DNA from: an uncultured Acidobacteriia bacterium
Lineage (GTDB): Bacteria; Acidobacteriota; Terriglobia; Bryobacterales; Bryobacteraceae
Length of the DNA stretch: 64,000 nucleotides
NCBI GenBank assembly: GCA_903907865.1
Contig: CAIVPR010000121.1
Span: 1 to 64,000, forward strand
Direction: 5' to 3'
In this document: in pieces, positions 50,608 through 58,811 of the stretch
Layout of the letters: each line of letters opens with the position of its first letter
Numbering within the stretch: the first letter of the stretch is position 1
The notes under the pieces: model-generated
The model's database searches: none
What the model was told of the DNA's origin: nothing
What the model saw: only the letters and a program-made list of their open reading frames with translations
Made by a program: the position numbers and the translations under genes

Positions 50608-52320
50608 TTAATCCGGCTTGGGCCGGGTCATCTCGCGCACCAACTCGCCGCCGATGCCGCCGAAGTCCACAAATACCTTCCGTGCACGGTCCAACGCCTC
50701 GTCGACATTGGGCAGGATGTTCTCCGGACCGATCTTGCCCGCCAGCTCGGAGTTCGCCAGCAGCCGGGCAGGCTGGTCCCTGGCCCCACAGAGGATCAAC
50801 GTCCGCCCGGAGTCCATCAGCCGCTTGGCCAACTGGTCCAGCGCGTGGAGGCCTGTGGCATCCAGCGCGGTCATGTTGCGGAGCCGCAGGACCACCACTT
50901 GCGGGAAACCTCGCAGATCCGCCGTGGCCTCCATCAGTTTTTCCGTGGCCCCGAACAGGAATGGCCCGTGGATGCGCAGGATCTTCACGTACGGGGGCAA
51001 CTGCTTGTCCTGCAGGATGTGGGCTTTGCCGTCGCGGATGTATTGTTCGGTGACGGGAGCCACGCTGGTGGTTTCGGCGATCCTGTAGATGTAGAGCAGC
51101 GATGCCAGCGCCATCCCGACTTCGACGGCAACGGTCAGATCCGCCAGCACGGTCAGGGCGAAAGTTGCGGCCCACACCGCAATGTCGGTCTTGGCCAGCC
51201 TGAGGATGATGCCGATCTCTTTCCACTCGCCCATGTTCCAGGCAACCACGAAAAGCACGGAGGCAAGGGTCGCCAAGGGGATGAATTTGGCGGCGGGAGC
51301 AGCCACCAGCAGGATCGCCAGTAGTGTCAGCGCATGGACGATGCCCGCCACCGGGGTCTGCGCCCCGCTTCGGACGTTTGTCGCGGTCCGGGCGATGGCA
51401 CCGGTCGCCGGGATGCCTCCGAACAGCGGTGACACGATGTTGGCGATTCCCTGCGCCACCAGCTCGACGTTGGAATTGTGCCGGTCCCCGCTCATGCCGT
51501 CCGCCACCACCGCCGAGAGCAGGCTCTCAATGGCAGCCAGCAGGGCCACCGTGAGTGCCGAGGGCAGCAGGGGCACTATGTGGGCAGACCGCAGTTCCGG
51601 CAGATGGAAAGGCGGGAAGCCGCTCGGGATGCCCCCGAACTTTGAGCCGATGGTCTCCACCGGCAGTTTGAAGATCGCCACCACCGCCGTCGTCAGCAGC
51701 AGCGCGACGATGGACCCCGGCACCTTGCGGGTCACACGTGGTAGCCCTAGGATGATCACGAGCGACACCGTGCCGACAGCCAGCGCCATTCCGTTGGCGG
51801 AAAGCGCATTGGCGGCAAGAACTTCCATCCGGGCGAGGAATTCGCTTGGAACCGGAGGCGTGGTCAGTCCGAAGAAATCCTTGATTTGGGTGGACGCTAT
51901 GAGCAGGGCGATGCCGTTGGTAAAGCCGATGGTGACAGGTCGCGGGATGAACCGTACGGCCGATCCCAAGCCGGTCACGCCCATCGCGACAAGGATCGCC
52001 CCGGCCATCATCGTCACCAATGCCAAGCCGCCCAACCCGAACTTGGCCACGATGCCGGCCACGATGACGACAAACGCGCCGGTCGGTCCGCCGATCTGCA
52101 CTCTGGAGCCACCCAAGGCGGAAATCAGGCCACCGGCGACCACAGCCGTGTATAAACCGGCCTGCGGGGTCACGCCCGAGGAGATGCCAAACGCCATCGC
52201 AAGGGGCAGCGCTACCAAGCCGACCGTGATTCCGGCGGTGACATCCTTGGCGAGGTTTTCGGCTGAATACCCCCGCAGGCATGTGAAAAGCCTGGGGGCC
52301 CAGCGTTCTTCGGTTGTCAA
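50608..52320 (-). CDS. SulP-family anion transporter with STAS domain
   Basis: This 570-residue transporter has ten to fourteen membrane helices and a C-terminal STAS domain (about 445-555; LRIHGPFLFGATEKLME and VVLRLRNMTALDATGLHAL). Family motifs in the membrane part are ITVGLVALPLAMAFGISSGVTPQAGLYTA and the IGGPTGAFVVIV segment, plus the FGGIPATGAIARTATNVRSGA near the middle. Substrates are sulfate, bicarbonate or other anions; sulfate would fit the cysDN genes but they are 10 kb away. The start is TTG 52320. Downstream on the same strand lies the RES operon. Confidence 0.92.
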   Translation of the reverse strand: MTTEERWAPRLFTCLRGYSAENLAKDVTAGITVGLVALPLAMAFGISSGVTPQAGLYTAVVAGGLISALGGSRVQIGGPTGAFVVIVAGIVAKFGLGGLALVTMMAGAILVAMGVTGLGSAVRFIPRPVTIGFTNGIALLIASTQIKDFFGLTTPPVPSEFLARMEVLAANALSANGMALAVGTVSLVIILGLPRVTRKVPGSIVALLLTTAVVAIFKLPVETIGSKFGGIPSGFPPFHLPELRSAHIVPLLPSALTVALLAAIESLLSAVVADGMSGDRHNSNVELVAQGIANIVSPLFGGIPATGAIARTATNVRSGAQTPVAGIVHALTLLAILLVAAPAAKFIPLATLASVLFVVAWNMGEWKEIGIILRLAKTDIAVWAATFALTVLADLTVAVEVGMALASLLYIYRIAETTSVAPVTEQYIRDGKAHILQDKQLPPYVKILRIHGPFLFGATEKLMEATADLRGFPQVVVLRLRNMTALDATGLHALDQLAKRLMDSGRTLILCGARDQPARLLANSELAGKIGPENILPNVDEALDRARKVFVDFGGIGGELVREMTRPKPD

Positions 52321-52335
52321 ACCCTATTGTCGCAC

Positions 52336-52364
52336 TTGGAGAATCGACCCGGACGCGCTACAAT
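52336..52364 (+). promoter_or_regulatory. Sigma-70-type promoter of the RNA candidate
   Basis: TTGGAG (52336-52341) and TACAAT (52359-52364) are separated by exactly 17 bases. Transcription would start near 52371, precisely where a long-range stem begins. Confidence 0.6.
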
Positions 52365-52370
52365 CAACCC

Positions 52371-52572
52371 TTGGAGCGTTCCTGCGGAGCAGGTGTGGCC
52401 TTTCATTTTTGATCCAATGCTCAAGAATGAGGGAGTTGGCCAAGGGTGTCTGTGCGCTGGTCCCTGTCGGTCGCAAGACCGATGGATGGCCCCTAATGGC
52501 ACCCGGTTGATTCCCACCCTTTACAAACGAGGGTCAAAATCCGGGCTGGCACGGCCGAGTGGTGCGCTCCAT
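52371..52572 (+). ncRNA. Structured RNA candidate of about 200 nt, 6S-like
   Basis: No convincing protein is encoded here, but the DNA has RNA-like structure. TGGAGCG at 52372-52378, at the predicted transcript start, pairs perfectly with CGCTCCA at 52565-52571, so the two ends close on each other. Inside is GTCGGTC-GCAA-GACCGAT, a seven-pair stem capped by a GNRA tetraloop, and CCTGCGGAGCAGG, a short hairpin. A closing stem, about 200 nt length and a good promoter fit 6S RNA, but I did not recognise conserved 6S bases, so the class is tentative. The plus strand here also carries an 86-codon frame of no clear coding quality. Confidence 0.5.
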
Positions 52573-52583
52573 ACCCCTCAACT

Positions 52584-53483
52584 CTAGTTCTTCAGAACTT
52601 CCGCGAAGAACTCCAAGGCCCGCGGGTCTTTCGATTGTTCCAAGGCCGTCATCGCCCGCTTCCTGAGGGTCGCGTCGGGTTCCCTGCGCGCCATTTCGAT
52701 CAGGGCCGGGATACCGCGACCTTCGGGAATGTCGCGAAGGGCCGAGACGGCTTGGTCCCTAACCGATTTTTCGGCGTCCTCTTTGATGGCGCGCCGGAGT
52801 TCGGATTCCGCCCGCGCCGGATCGACCTTGCGCGCGATCCAGAACAGCGCCCTCCCCCGCACCTTCGGCGAGGCGTCCTTCCTGGCAACTTCCAGAACTG
52901 TATCCATCGAGCCTGGTGCCTTGCTGGACGAGAGAAACAGCACCGCCTGTTGCCGGATGTGTTCCGTCTTGCCTGCGGTCGCCAGCGATTTCAGTTCGCG
53001 CGCGGCCTCGGAACCGGCTTGGAGCGACAGCGGATACACCCAGCGGTCCGTCTGGCCGGTCGTGGCGTTCGCCTGCGAGCCGAGCCACTCGGCGCTTGCC
53101 GACGCCGGAACGTTGTCGATCCAATGGAACGGCAGCCCGCCGCCATCGAGCCGGCAATCCGCGGAGGTGACCTTGAGGCGCTCCACAGACCCGTTCTCGA
53201 CCCGCAGGAGGACTACCATCGTCGTCGGACCCTCCAGGCGCACAGGAACGCCGTCGGCATGATGTGGTTCCCAGTCCCCATTGCCGTCCTGCCAGCACAT
53301 ATCGCCTCGACCGGGAACCATCGGCTCGGCGTAGCCCGCCCACAAGGGCCCTCCGCCGAGCCCCTTCAACTGCGCCGCCAGCGAGCCCGAGAACGCATGC
53401 GTTTCCACCTTCGCGTTCTCGATCTGGGGCTTGTCGGCGGCCGTCGCGCAGATCGCCACCAGCATGAGCAGCGCCGGTCTCAC
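52584..53483 (-). CDS. Secreted HEAT-repeat protein
   Basis: This 299-residue protein has a signal peptide (MRPALLMLVAICATAA), a beta-rich middle, and about four to five HEAT/Armadillo-like repeats in the C-terminal half (LEVARKDASPKVRGRALFWI, ELRRAIKEDAEKSVRDQAV and LIEMARREPDATLRKRAMTA). These make a protein-binding solenoid. It is the last gene of the sigma/anti-sigma operon and its GTG start overlaps the stop of the preceding HEAT gene. Its precise role is unknown. Confidence 0.83.
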   Translation of the reverse strand: MRPALLMLVAICATAADKPQIENAKVETHAFSGSLAAQLKGLGGGPLWAGYAEPMVPGRGDMCWQDGNGDWEPHHADGVPVRLEGPTTMVVLLRVENGSVERLKVTSADCRLDGGGLPFHWIDNVPASASAEWLGSQANATTGQTDRWVYPLSLQAGSEAARELKSLATAGKTEHIRQQAVLFLSSSKAPGSMDTVLEVARKDASPKVRGRALFWIARKVDPARAESELRRAIKEDAEKSVRDQAVSALRDIPEGRGIPALIEMARREPDATLRKRAMTALEQSKDPRALEFFAEVLKN

Positions 53484-54823
53484 TTGAGCAGCTCCATCAT
53501 GTAGTCGGTCGCTTCCTTGCTCTTCATGCCGGAGAGGCGGCTGACGATGAACTTCTTCATCTCGGGGTCCGATTCCTTGCGGGCCAGGTCCACAAGAGAC
53601 TTGGCGTCGTTGCGGCCCGAGAGCCCATCTACGATCTCGCGCTTGCCTTTTGCATCTGAGGCCGAGCCATACATTTGCAGCAGGAGGTCGGTCGGGGTGG
53701 AGTGCGATCCCGCGATGCTGCGCACCATCTGGGATCGGACTTTTTCGTCCTTTTCAGTCTTGGCGAGCGCGACCAGCTTGTCGGAGGCCCCGGCAGAACC
53801 CAACGCCCGTACAATCTGGGTTTTGGCGTCTGCCTCGGTTTCGTAGCCGTACAACTGGGCCAGTTGATCGCCTGCTTTCAACGCGCCGAGGTAGCGGATC
53901 GCTTCCGCCTTGAGCGCGGGGTCCTTTTCCGTCTTGGCGATGTTGAACAGGGCATCCTTGTTCTTCGAGGACATTAGCCAGCGCAAGATTTCGCTTTTGA
54001 CGGTAACGTCGTTCGCGGTCGAATACGAGCCGGCCAGCATTTGTTGCGTCTCCGGCGTCCCCGACATCCCCAGATACCGGATGGCGTGCACCTGCAAGTC
54101 GGGATTGCCCGCGCCCTTGGCGAATTCGGTCAAGAGTTGGGACGCCCTGGGTGCCTTGCTTTGCGACAGGACGAACATGGCACGGTCCTTGACGCGCGGT
54201 GCGGCGGAACCCTTGAGAAGTCCTTCCAGCAGCGGGATGGCGCGGTCGGGATCGGCGTGCATCAGGCCGTTGATGGCCATCAGCTTGACGTCCTCGTTGG
54301 ACTGCGCCTCTGCGGAGATCGGTCCGGATCCGGCCTTGACCTCCGCCTCCAGCGCTTGGGCGTCGCCCAGCCATCGGCCGTTGGGGAACTGCGACCTCAG
54401 CGCGGCCAGCGATGCCAGCGCCTCGTCTTTGCGGCCAGCCCGGTTCAGCGCGTAGGCTTTCCAATAGAGCGCCCCTTCGACGCGAGCCTGTTTCCTGTTG
54501 ATCACGCCGTCGAAGAGCCGGACGGCCTCGTCGTACTTGTGTTCGTCGAGCGCCCGCTTGCCTCGCTCATAGGTGTCCGAGCCGAATCTCATGGACGCGG
54601 CTTGAACTTCGACGCTGGCCCGCACTTTTTCGCGGATCTCGGCCGCCATGGCTCGGGCGTCGGCGGCCGATGCCTTGGCCTGGGCCTTTGCCTCCGAAAC
54701 CTGGCCCTGTGCATCCTCTAGCGCGCTGTCCACCTGGCTTTGAATTTGCGCCGCAAGATCCTGGGGCACTTGCGCGAACACCGGCACTGCCAGCAGCGCC
54801 ATGGGTAGAATGAATTTCCTCAT
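53480..54823 (-). CDS. Exported TPR/HEAT-repeat protein
   Basis: This 447-residue protein has a signal peptide (MRKFILPMALLAVPVFA), a coiled-coil rich in Ala/Glu (about 20-75; QVDSALEDAQGQVSEAKAQ), a TPR-like part (RGKRALDEHKYDEAVRLFD, about 85-165) and a long run of HEAT repeats to the C-terminus. Repeat units include LTEFAKGAGNPDLQVHAIRYLG, LFNIAKTEKDPALKAEAIRYLG and LVALAKTEKDEKVRSQMVRSI. It probably binds proteins in the periplasm. The ATG overlaps the anti-sigma stop, and the gene is coupled to the downstream HEAT gene. Confidence 0.84.
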   Translation of the reverse strand: MRKFILPMALLAVPVFAQVPQDLAAQIQSQVDSALEDAQGQVSEAKAQAKASAADARAMAAEIREKVRASVEVQAASMRFGSDTYERGKRALDEHKYDEAVRLFDGVINRKQARVEGALYWKAYALNRAGRKDEALASLAALRSQFPNGRWLGDAQALEAEVKAGSGPISAEAQSNEDVKLMAINGLMHADPDRAIPLLEGLLKGSAAPRVKDRAMFVLSQSKAPRASQLLTEFAKGAGNPDLQVHAIRYLGMSGTPETQQMLAGSYSTANDVTVKSEILRWLMSSKNKDALFNIAKTEKDPALKAEAIRYLGALKAGDQLAQLYGYETEADAKTQIVRALGSAGASDKLVALAKTEKDEKVRSQMVRSIAGSHSTPTDLLLQMYGSASDAKGKREIVDGLSGRNDAKSLVDLARKESDPEMKKFIVSRLSGMKSKEATDYMMELLK

Positions 54824-55542
54824 ATCGTCTTTCCGTCCTTGTATAGATTGGTTTCCAAGACCTTAGCCTTGAACAGCAGGGAGCCCGAGTCGATCCGGTC
54901 CCGCAGCCGCCGAACTTCTACCGCGTTGATTTGATCGGGTGTGTTTGCAACCTCCACCAGCACGCGTTCCACCTCGTCCACGATTTCCAATGTTGCGCTT
55001 TCGCCCGATTCGGCCAACGTCTGGCGCAGCAACCGCCCTTCGTCCACCAAGTCCTCGGCTTGCGGACGTTGCGATGCCGGGTCGCCCTCGTTGGCAACCT
55101 CGGTCAGCACCATGCCGGCCCGCTCCAAGTGGTCGGCCAGTGAAATGGCAAGAATCCGCTGGCGCGCCTGAGCCGAAAGTCCAGCGGTCATCGGGACGCC
55201 GCGCGACGGCACGGTCGCCCGGCCGATCAAGAACGCCGCCACAAGCGCCGCGAAGGCTCCGGCCAACCCCCAGACGGGCTTCCATGCCCACCGCCTTTGG
55301 GGGCGGTCCTCAAGCAAGGGGGCCAACTGCGCCCAGGTGGAGCGCCCGTAATCGACTGAGGGCTCCGGCGTCTCCAATGCCGAGCACAATTCCAATGTCT
55401 CCGCCAACGCCTTAGCCGATTCGCGGCAGGCCCGGCATTCCTGCAGGTGCGCCACCCCGTCCGCGCGTGCCTCCGGCTCGCGGTAGTACAGCAGGATCAA
55501 ATCTTCTTCCGACAAATGCTGTTCCGACAAGTGCCCGCTCAT
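54820..55542 (-). CDS. Anti-sigma factor with zinc-finger domain and one membrane helix
   Basis: This 240-residue protein begins with a zf-HC2-type anti-sigma domain: LSEEDLILLYYRE, then HLQECRACRESAKAL with the His-x3-Cys-x2-Cys zinc ligands. One membrane helix follows at about 88-110 (VWGLAGAFAALVAAFLIG), then a periplasmic helical domain. It should hold the ECF sigma factor inactive until a signal arrives. The gene overlaps sigma upstream and a HEAT gene downstream by four bases each, as expected for a co-regulated set. Confidence 0.9.
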   Translation of the reverse strand: MSGHLSEQHLSEEDLILLYYREPEARADGVAHLQECRACRESAKALAETLELCSALETPEPSVDYGRSTWAQLAPLLEDRPQRRWAWKPVWGLAGAFAALVAAFLIGRATVPSRGVPMTAGLSAQARQRILAISLADHLERAGMVLTEVANEGDPASQRPQAEDLVDEGRLLRQTLAESGESATLEIVDEVERVLVEVANTPDQINAVEVRRLRDRIDSGSLLFKAKVLETNLYKDGKTI

Positions 55543-56105
55543 CGAGCCACTCCTTCCAATGCCAACCGCAACTTCGCGACCGCGCGGAAAACCGAATGTT
55601 TGGCCGCTCCTGGCTGCACTCCCAAGGTGCGCGCGATATCTTCGATGCCCATGCCTTCGTAGTGCCGCATCACGAACGCCACCCGCTCCGCCTCGGTCAG
55701 TCCGTCCATCGCCCTAGCCAGAATCTCCCCGACCTCGCCGCTTAGCGCCAAGCGTTCCGGCGACGGACCCTCCGCAGCCACTCGTTCCATGCCGTCCTCC
55801 ACACCCGACTCCGACCCTGCGAACACCTGTGCCCGCACCCGTTTTCGGGCCCGCAGCAGATCGAGCGAGCAGTTTGCGCAGATCCGGTGTAGCCACGTGC
55901 CGAAGGATGCGCGCCCGTCGAACCTGCCGATCTGCTTCCATGCCCGAAGGAATGTCTCCTGCACCATGTCGTCGGCATCGGAGTCGTTGCCGGTCATGCG
56001 GAATGCCAGCCGGAACACGCCGCGTGCGTGTTCCTCAACGAGCGCGCGGAACGCATCCCGGTTGCCCCGCTGGGCTTGTCCAACCATGTCGGCGTCGATC
56101 CGCAT
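55539..56105 (-). CDS. ECF-type RNA polymerase sigma factor
   Basis: This 188-residue sigma factor has region 2 (FRALVEEHARGVFRLAFRMTG then DADDMVQETFLRAWKQIGRFDG, recognising the -10) and region 4 (LTEAERVAFVMRHYEGMGIEDIA, ending with LGVQPGAAKHSVFRAVAKL, recognising the -35). There is no region 1 or 3, as in ECF sigma factors. It heads a four-gene operon with its anti-sigma and two exported HEAT proteins, probably self-regulated. The ATG is at 56105; AAGAGG lies about 12 bases upstream. Confidence 0.93.
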   Translation of the reverse strand: MRIDADMVGQAQRGNRDAFRALVEEHARGVFRLAFRMTGNDSDADDMVQETFLRAWKQIGRFDGRASFGTWLHRICANCSLDLLRARKRVRAQVFAGSESGVEDGMERVAAEGPSPERLALSGEVGEILARAMDGLTEAERVAFVMRHYEGMGIEDIARTLGVQPGAAKHSVFRAVAKLRLALEGVAR

Positions 56106-56199
56106 CCGTTACAGCCTCTTAGACTATGCGACCTCGCGCCGGTTAGCTTCTTTTCGACCGCATTGGCCTGTTGGCGGAGTGGGGTGCCCCGCGGCGCGG

Positions 56200-56205
56200 T
56201 AAACT
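56200..56205 (+). promoter_or_regulatory. -10 box TAAACT for a leaderless YkgJ-family gene
   Basis: TAAACT ends six bases before the TTG start at 56212. The same hexamer and spacing precede the beta-lactamase-like gene at 27395. Confidence 0.5.
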
Positions 56206-56211
56206 AGAGTC

Positions 56212-56733
56212 TTGATCACTGATCTCGTCCAAATCCGCCGCTTGGGCGAAAAGAAGGTCCAGGAAAACGAGTTGTTCCGTCGGCACATGAAGCGGCACGA
56301 TTTCCCGGAGCGCCGTTTTCGCAAAGTCGCCGAGGAGTTGGAAGAGAAAATCGACTGCCGCGCCTGCGCCAATTGCTGCAAGGTGGCCGAAACCAACATC
56401 ACCGAGCGCGACATCGAGCGTCTTGCGTGGAGCATGCGCATTTCGCCGAAGCAGTTCGTGGAGAAGTTCACAACCAACTCCGTGCAGGAGGAGGACGAGA
56501 TCATTCTGCGCCGTACTGACGCCGGCTGTGTCTTCCTCGACGGCAATGACTGCACGGTCTACGAGGCGCGCCCGGACACGTGCCGCGATTTCCCGCACCT
56601 GATCCGCGGCGCGGGGTCCATCCAGAGCCGTATGTGGCAGATGGCCGACCGCGCGACATACTGCCCCATCGTCTACAACGCGCTGGAGGAGTACAAGGAC
56701 ATCGTGGGGTTCAAGCGCGTCGGGACTTGGTGA
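56212..56733 (+). CDS. YkgJ-family cysteine-cluster protein
   Basis: This 173-residue protein has an N-terminal basic helix (KKVQENELFRRHMKRHDFPER), then the Cys cluster: DCRACANCCKVAETNIT, DAGCVFLDGNDCTVYEARPDTCRDFPHL, and ATYCPIVYN. Ligand spacing fits the zinc/iron-chelating YkgJ family. The function is unknown. The probable start is TTG 56212, which follows TAAACT by six bases. The gene ends ten bases before the convergent sugar isomerase gene and faces the sigma operon at its 5' side. Confidence 0.87.
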   Translation: MITDLVQIRRLGEKKVQENELFRRHMKRHDFPERRFRKVAEELEEKIDCRACANCCKVAETNITERDIERLAWSMRISPKQFVEKFTTNSVQEEDEIILRRTDAGCVFLDGNDCTVYEARPDTCRDFPHLIRGAGSIQSRMWQMADRATYCPIVYNALEEYKDIVGFKRVGTW

Positions 56734-56742
56734 GGCGGGGCC

Positions 56743-57567
56743 CTACAGGGCCCGCACGTACCCGAGGTTCCGCCGCATGTCCTCTTCGAGCGCGCCGGGC
56801 CTCGACTCGGTTTCCAGATTCGCGTAGCCCGTAAATCCGATCTCCCGGATGGCGGCAATCACGTCGGCGAATCGGATCTTCCCATCGCCCAGGTACATAG
56901 GCTTGTCCTTGAGGTGGATCTGACAGATCCGGTCCTTGCCCAACCAGCGGATTTCCTTGACCACGTCGTACCCGCCGATGTTGGTGGAATTGCCGACGTC
57001 GTAATAGACCAGAACGTTCTCGGCGCGGGAGCGGTCCATGATGCGCACGTTCTCTTCGGCGGAGTTTTCGTCCTCCAGCCCGAGGATCACGCCAACCTTC
57101 TGCGCCTCCGCGGCGAGTTCGCGGAGCACGTCCCCGACGTAGTTCCGCTCATCCTCGGTCTTCATCGCGTTGCGCCCGAAGAACGGCAAGAGCAGGACCT
57201 TGGTTTTGAGCGCCGCTGTCAGGCGGATGGAGTCTGCGACCCACTTCATGGCGAGCTTGTCGCTCTTCAGGCCATTTGTGTGGAGCATATCGACGCAAGT
57301 ACCGTCAATGGGAAGGCCGTGTTCCGCCGAGAGCTTCAGGTAGCGCGCCACGAGATCGGGGCTGTCTCCAGGAAGCCTTCCGTCCACCAAATTCCGCCCG
57401 AAGGACACTTGGACGCCGTCGAAGCCCAGTTTCTTGGCCAGAGGGACGGACTCGGGGTCGGCGGTCAGCTTGAGGTTCCAGTCGGTCACTCCGACCAAGA
57501 GCTTCGGACCCGCCGCCCGGACGGCACCGGCCGCCCCAATCGTGCCAAGAAACTGTCTGCGATTCAT
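56743..57567 (-). CDS. Sugar phosphate isomerase/epimerase-like TIM-barrel protein, Tat-exported
   Basis: This 274-residue protein has a Tat signal (MNRRQFLGTIGAAGAVRAAG) and a xylose-isomerase-like barrel. Metal-site residues appear in LGLEDENS (Glu), VYYDVGNSTNIGGYD (Asp, Asn), QIHLKDKP (His) and NLETES (Glu). Substrates in this fold are sugars or inositols; which one is not settled. The ATG 57567 is preceded by GGAGG about nine bases upstream. It is convergent with the YkgJ gene and sits 35 bases downstream of recA on the same strand. Confidence 0.9.
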   Translation of the reverse strand: MNRRQFLGTIGAAGAVRAAGPKLLVGVTDWNLKLTADPESVPLAKKLGFDGVQVSFGRNLVDGRLPGDSPDLVARYLKLSAEHGLPIDGTCVDMLHTNGLKSDKLAMKWVADSIRLTAALKTKVLLLPFFGRNAMKTEDERNYVGDVLRELAAEAQKVGVILGLEDENSAEENVRIMDRSRAENVLVYYDVGNSTNIGGYDVVKEIRWLGKDRICQIHLKDKPMYLGDGKIRFADVIAAIREIGFTGYANLETESRPGALEEDMRRNLGYVRAL

Positions 57568-57602
57568 ACCGCGAACCTCCGGGGACTATGTTATCCCCAG
57601 TG

Positions 57603-58703
57603 TTACCCCCGTCGAGGAGCCATCGCCGGAGCCGCCTTTGGAGCGCCGCCCGCCGCTGGAATCGGAACCACTTGCGGGCCGTTTGCCGAGGCTGTCGCCG
57701 GATCGGACTTCACCAACCCCAACGCTTTTCGGAGTTCCGTCTCGATGGTCGCGCGGAAATCGGTGTTCTCCTTCAGGAACTGGCGCGCGTTCTCCCGGCC
57801 TTGGCCGATGCGGTCGCCCTTGTAGCTGAGCCAGGATCCGCTCTTCTCGATCACGCTGTTGGCCACGCCCAGATCAATCAGGTCGCCTTCGCGCGAGATG
57901 CCCTCGCCGTAGATGATGTCGAACTCGGCCTCGCGGAAGGGCGACGCCAGCTTGTTCTTCACGATCTTGACCTTGGTGCGGTTGCCAACCACCGCCTCAC
58001 CGTCCTTGATCGCGGCAATGCGCCGGATGTCCACGCGGACCGACGAGTAAAACTTCAGCGCGCGGCCGCCGGTGGTGGTTTCCGGGCTGCCGAACATCAC
58101 GCCGATCTTCTCGCGGATCTGGTTGATGAAGATCAGGCAGGTCTTCGACTTCGACACCATACCAGTCAGCTTGCGCAGCGCCTGCGACATCAACCGCGCC
58201 TGCAATCCGACGTGCGAATCGCCCATCTCGCCGTCCAGTTCGGCCTTCGGAACCAGCGCCGCCACCGAGTCGACCACTAGCACGTCGATCGAGCCCGACC
58301 CGATCAGCGCAGCCGCAATTTCCAGCGCCTGTTCGCCGTAGTCCGGCTGCGAAACCAGCAGGTTGTCGATGTCGACGCCCAGCTTCCGGGCGTAGGCCGG
58401 ATCCAAGGCATGCTCGACGTCGATGAACGCGGCCATGCCGCCCTTCTTCTGGGCCTCGGCAACCACCTGCAACGCGATGGTCGTCTTACCGGAGGATTCC
58501 GGTCCGAAGATCTCGCAGATCCGTCCGCGCGGGAAACCGCCGGTGCCGAGCGCGGCGTCGATCGAGATCGCGCCCGACGAGATCACCGAAACCGGAACAA
58601 TGGCGTCCTTCGAGCCGAGGCGCAGGATCGACCCCTTGCCGAATTGCTTCTCGATTTGTCCAAGCGTCAGTTCCAGTGCCCGCGCGCGTTCTTTTTCGTC
58701 CAT
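57603..58703 (-). CDS. recA: Recombinase A
   Basis: This 366-residue protein has all RecA hallmarks: Walker [10 protein letters not shown] near 66-74, the Walker B region LVVDSVAAL, the [29 protein letters not shown] segment containing the L2 DNA-binding loop, and [14 protein letters not shown]. It forms filaments on single-stranded DNA and triggers LexA cleavage. GGAGAG lies nine bases before the ATG. The C-terminal tail is rich in Ala/Pro rather than the usual acidic residues. A clear LexA operator was not found upstream. Confidence 0.98.
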   Translation of the reverse strand: MDEKERARALELTLGQIEKQFGKGSILRLGSKDAIVPVSVISSGAISIDAALGTGGFPRGRICEIFGPESSGKTTIALQVVAEAQKKGGMAAFIDVEHALDPAYARKLGVDIDNLLVSQPDYGEQALEIAAALIGSGSIDVLVVDSVAALVPKAELDGEMGDSHVGLQARLMSQALRKLTGMVSKSKTCLIFINQIREKIGVMFGSPETTTGGRALKFYSSVRVDIRRIAAIKDGEAVVGNRTKVKIVKNKLASPFREAEFDIIYGEGISREGDLIDLGVANSVIEKSGSWLSYKGDRIGQGRENARQFLKENTDFRATIETELRKALGLVKSDPATASANGPQVVPIPAAGGAPKAAPAMAPRRG

Positions 58704-58811
58704 GATATAGCTCTCCAGATGTCCGTCGAAAGGTCAGGCCGTAATGCCCGCGGACGCGAACAAAAGGCGAAGATCCAGTATAGCGCGAAAACGTGCTTTG
58801 GCAATCACGTT

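Noticed and set aside
52549-52568. Possible sigma-54 promoter (TGGCACG)
   Set aside because: The -24 element matches but the TTGC of the -12 element is absent at the right distance.
52327-52587. 86-codon plus-strand ORF
   Set aside because: No start context, and the same bases form long-range RNA pairing behind a well-spaced promoter; the RNA reading is preferred.
58704-58811. LexA operator before recA
   Set aside because: No clear palindromic SOS box was seen in the 108-base gap between guaB and recA.
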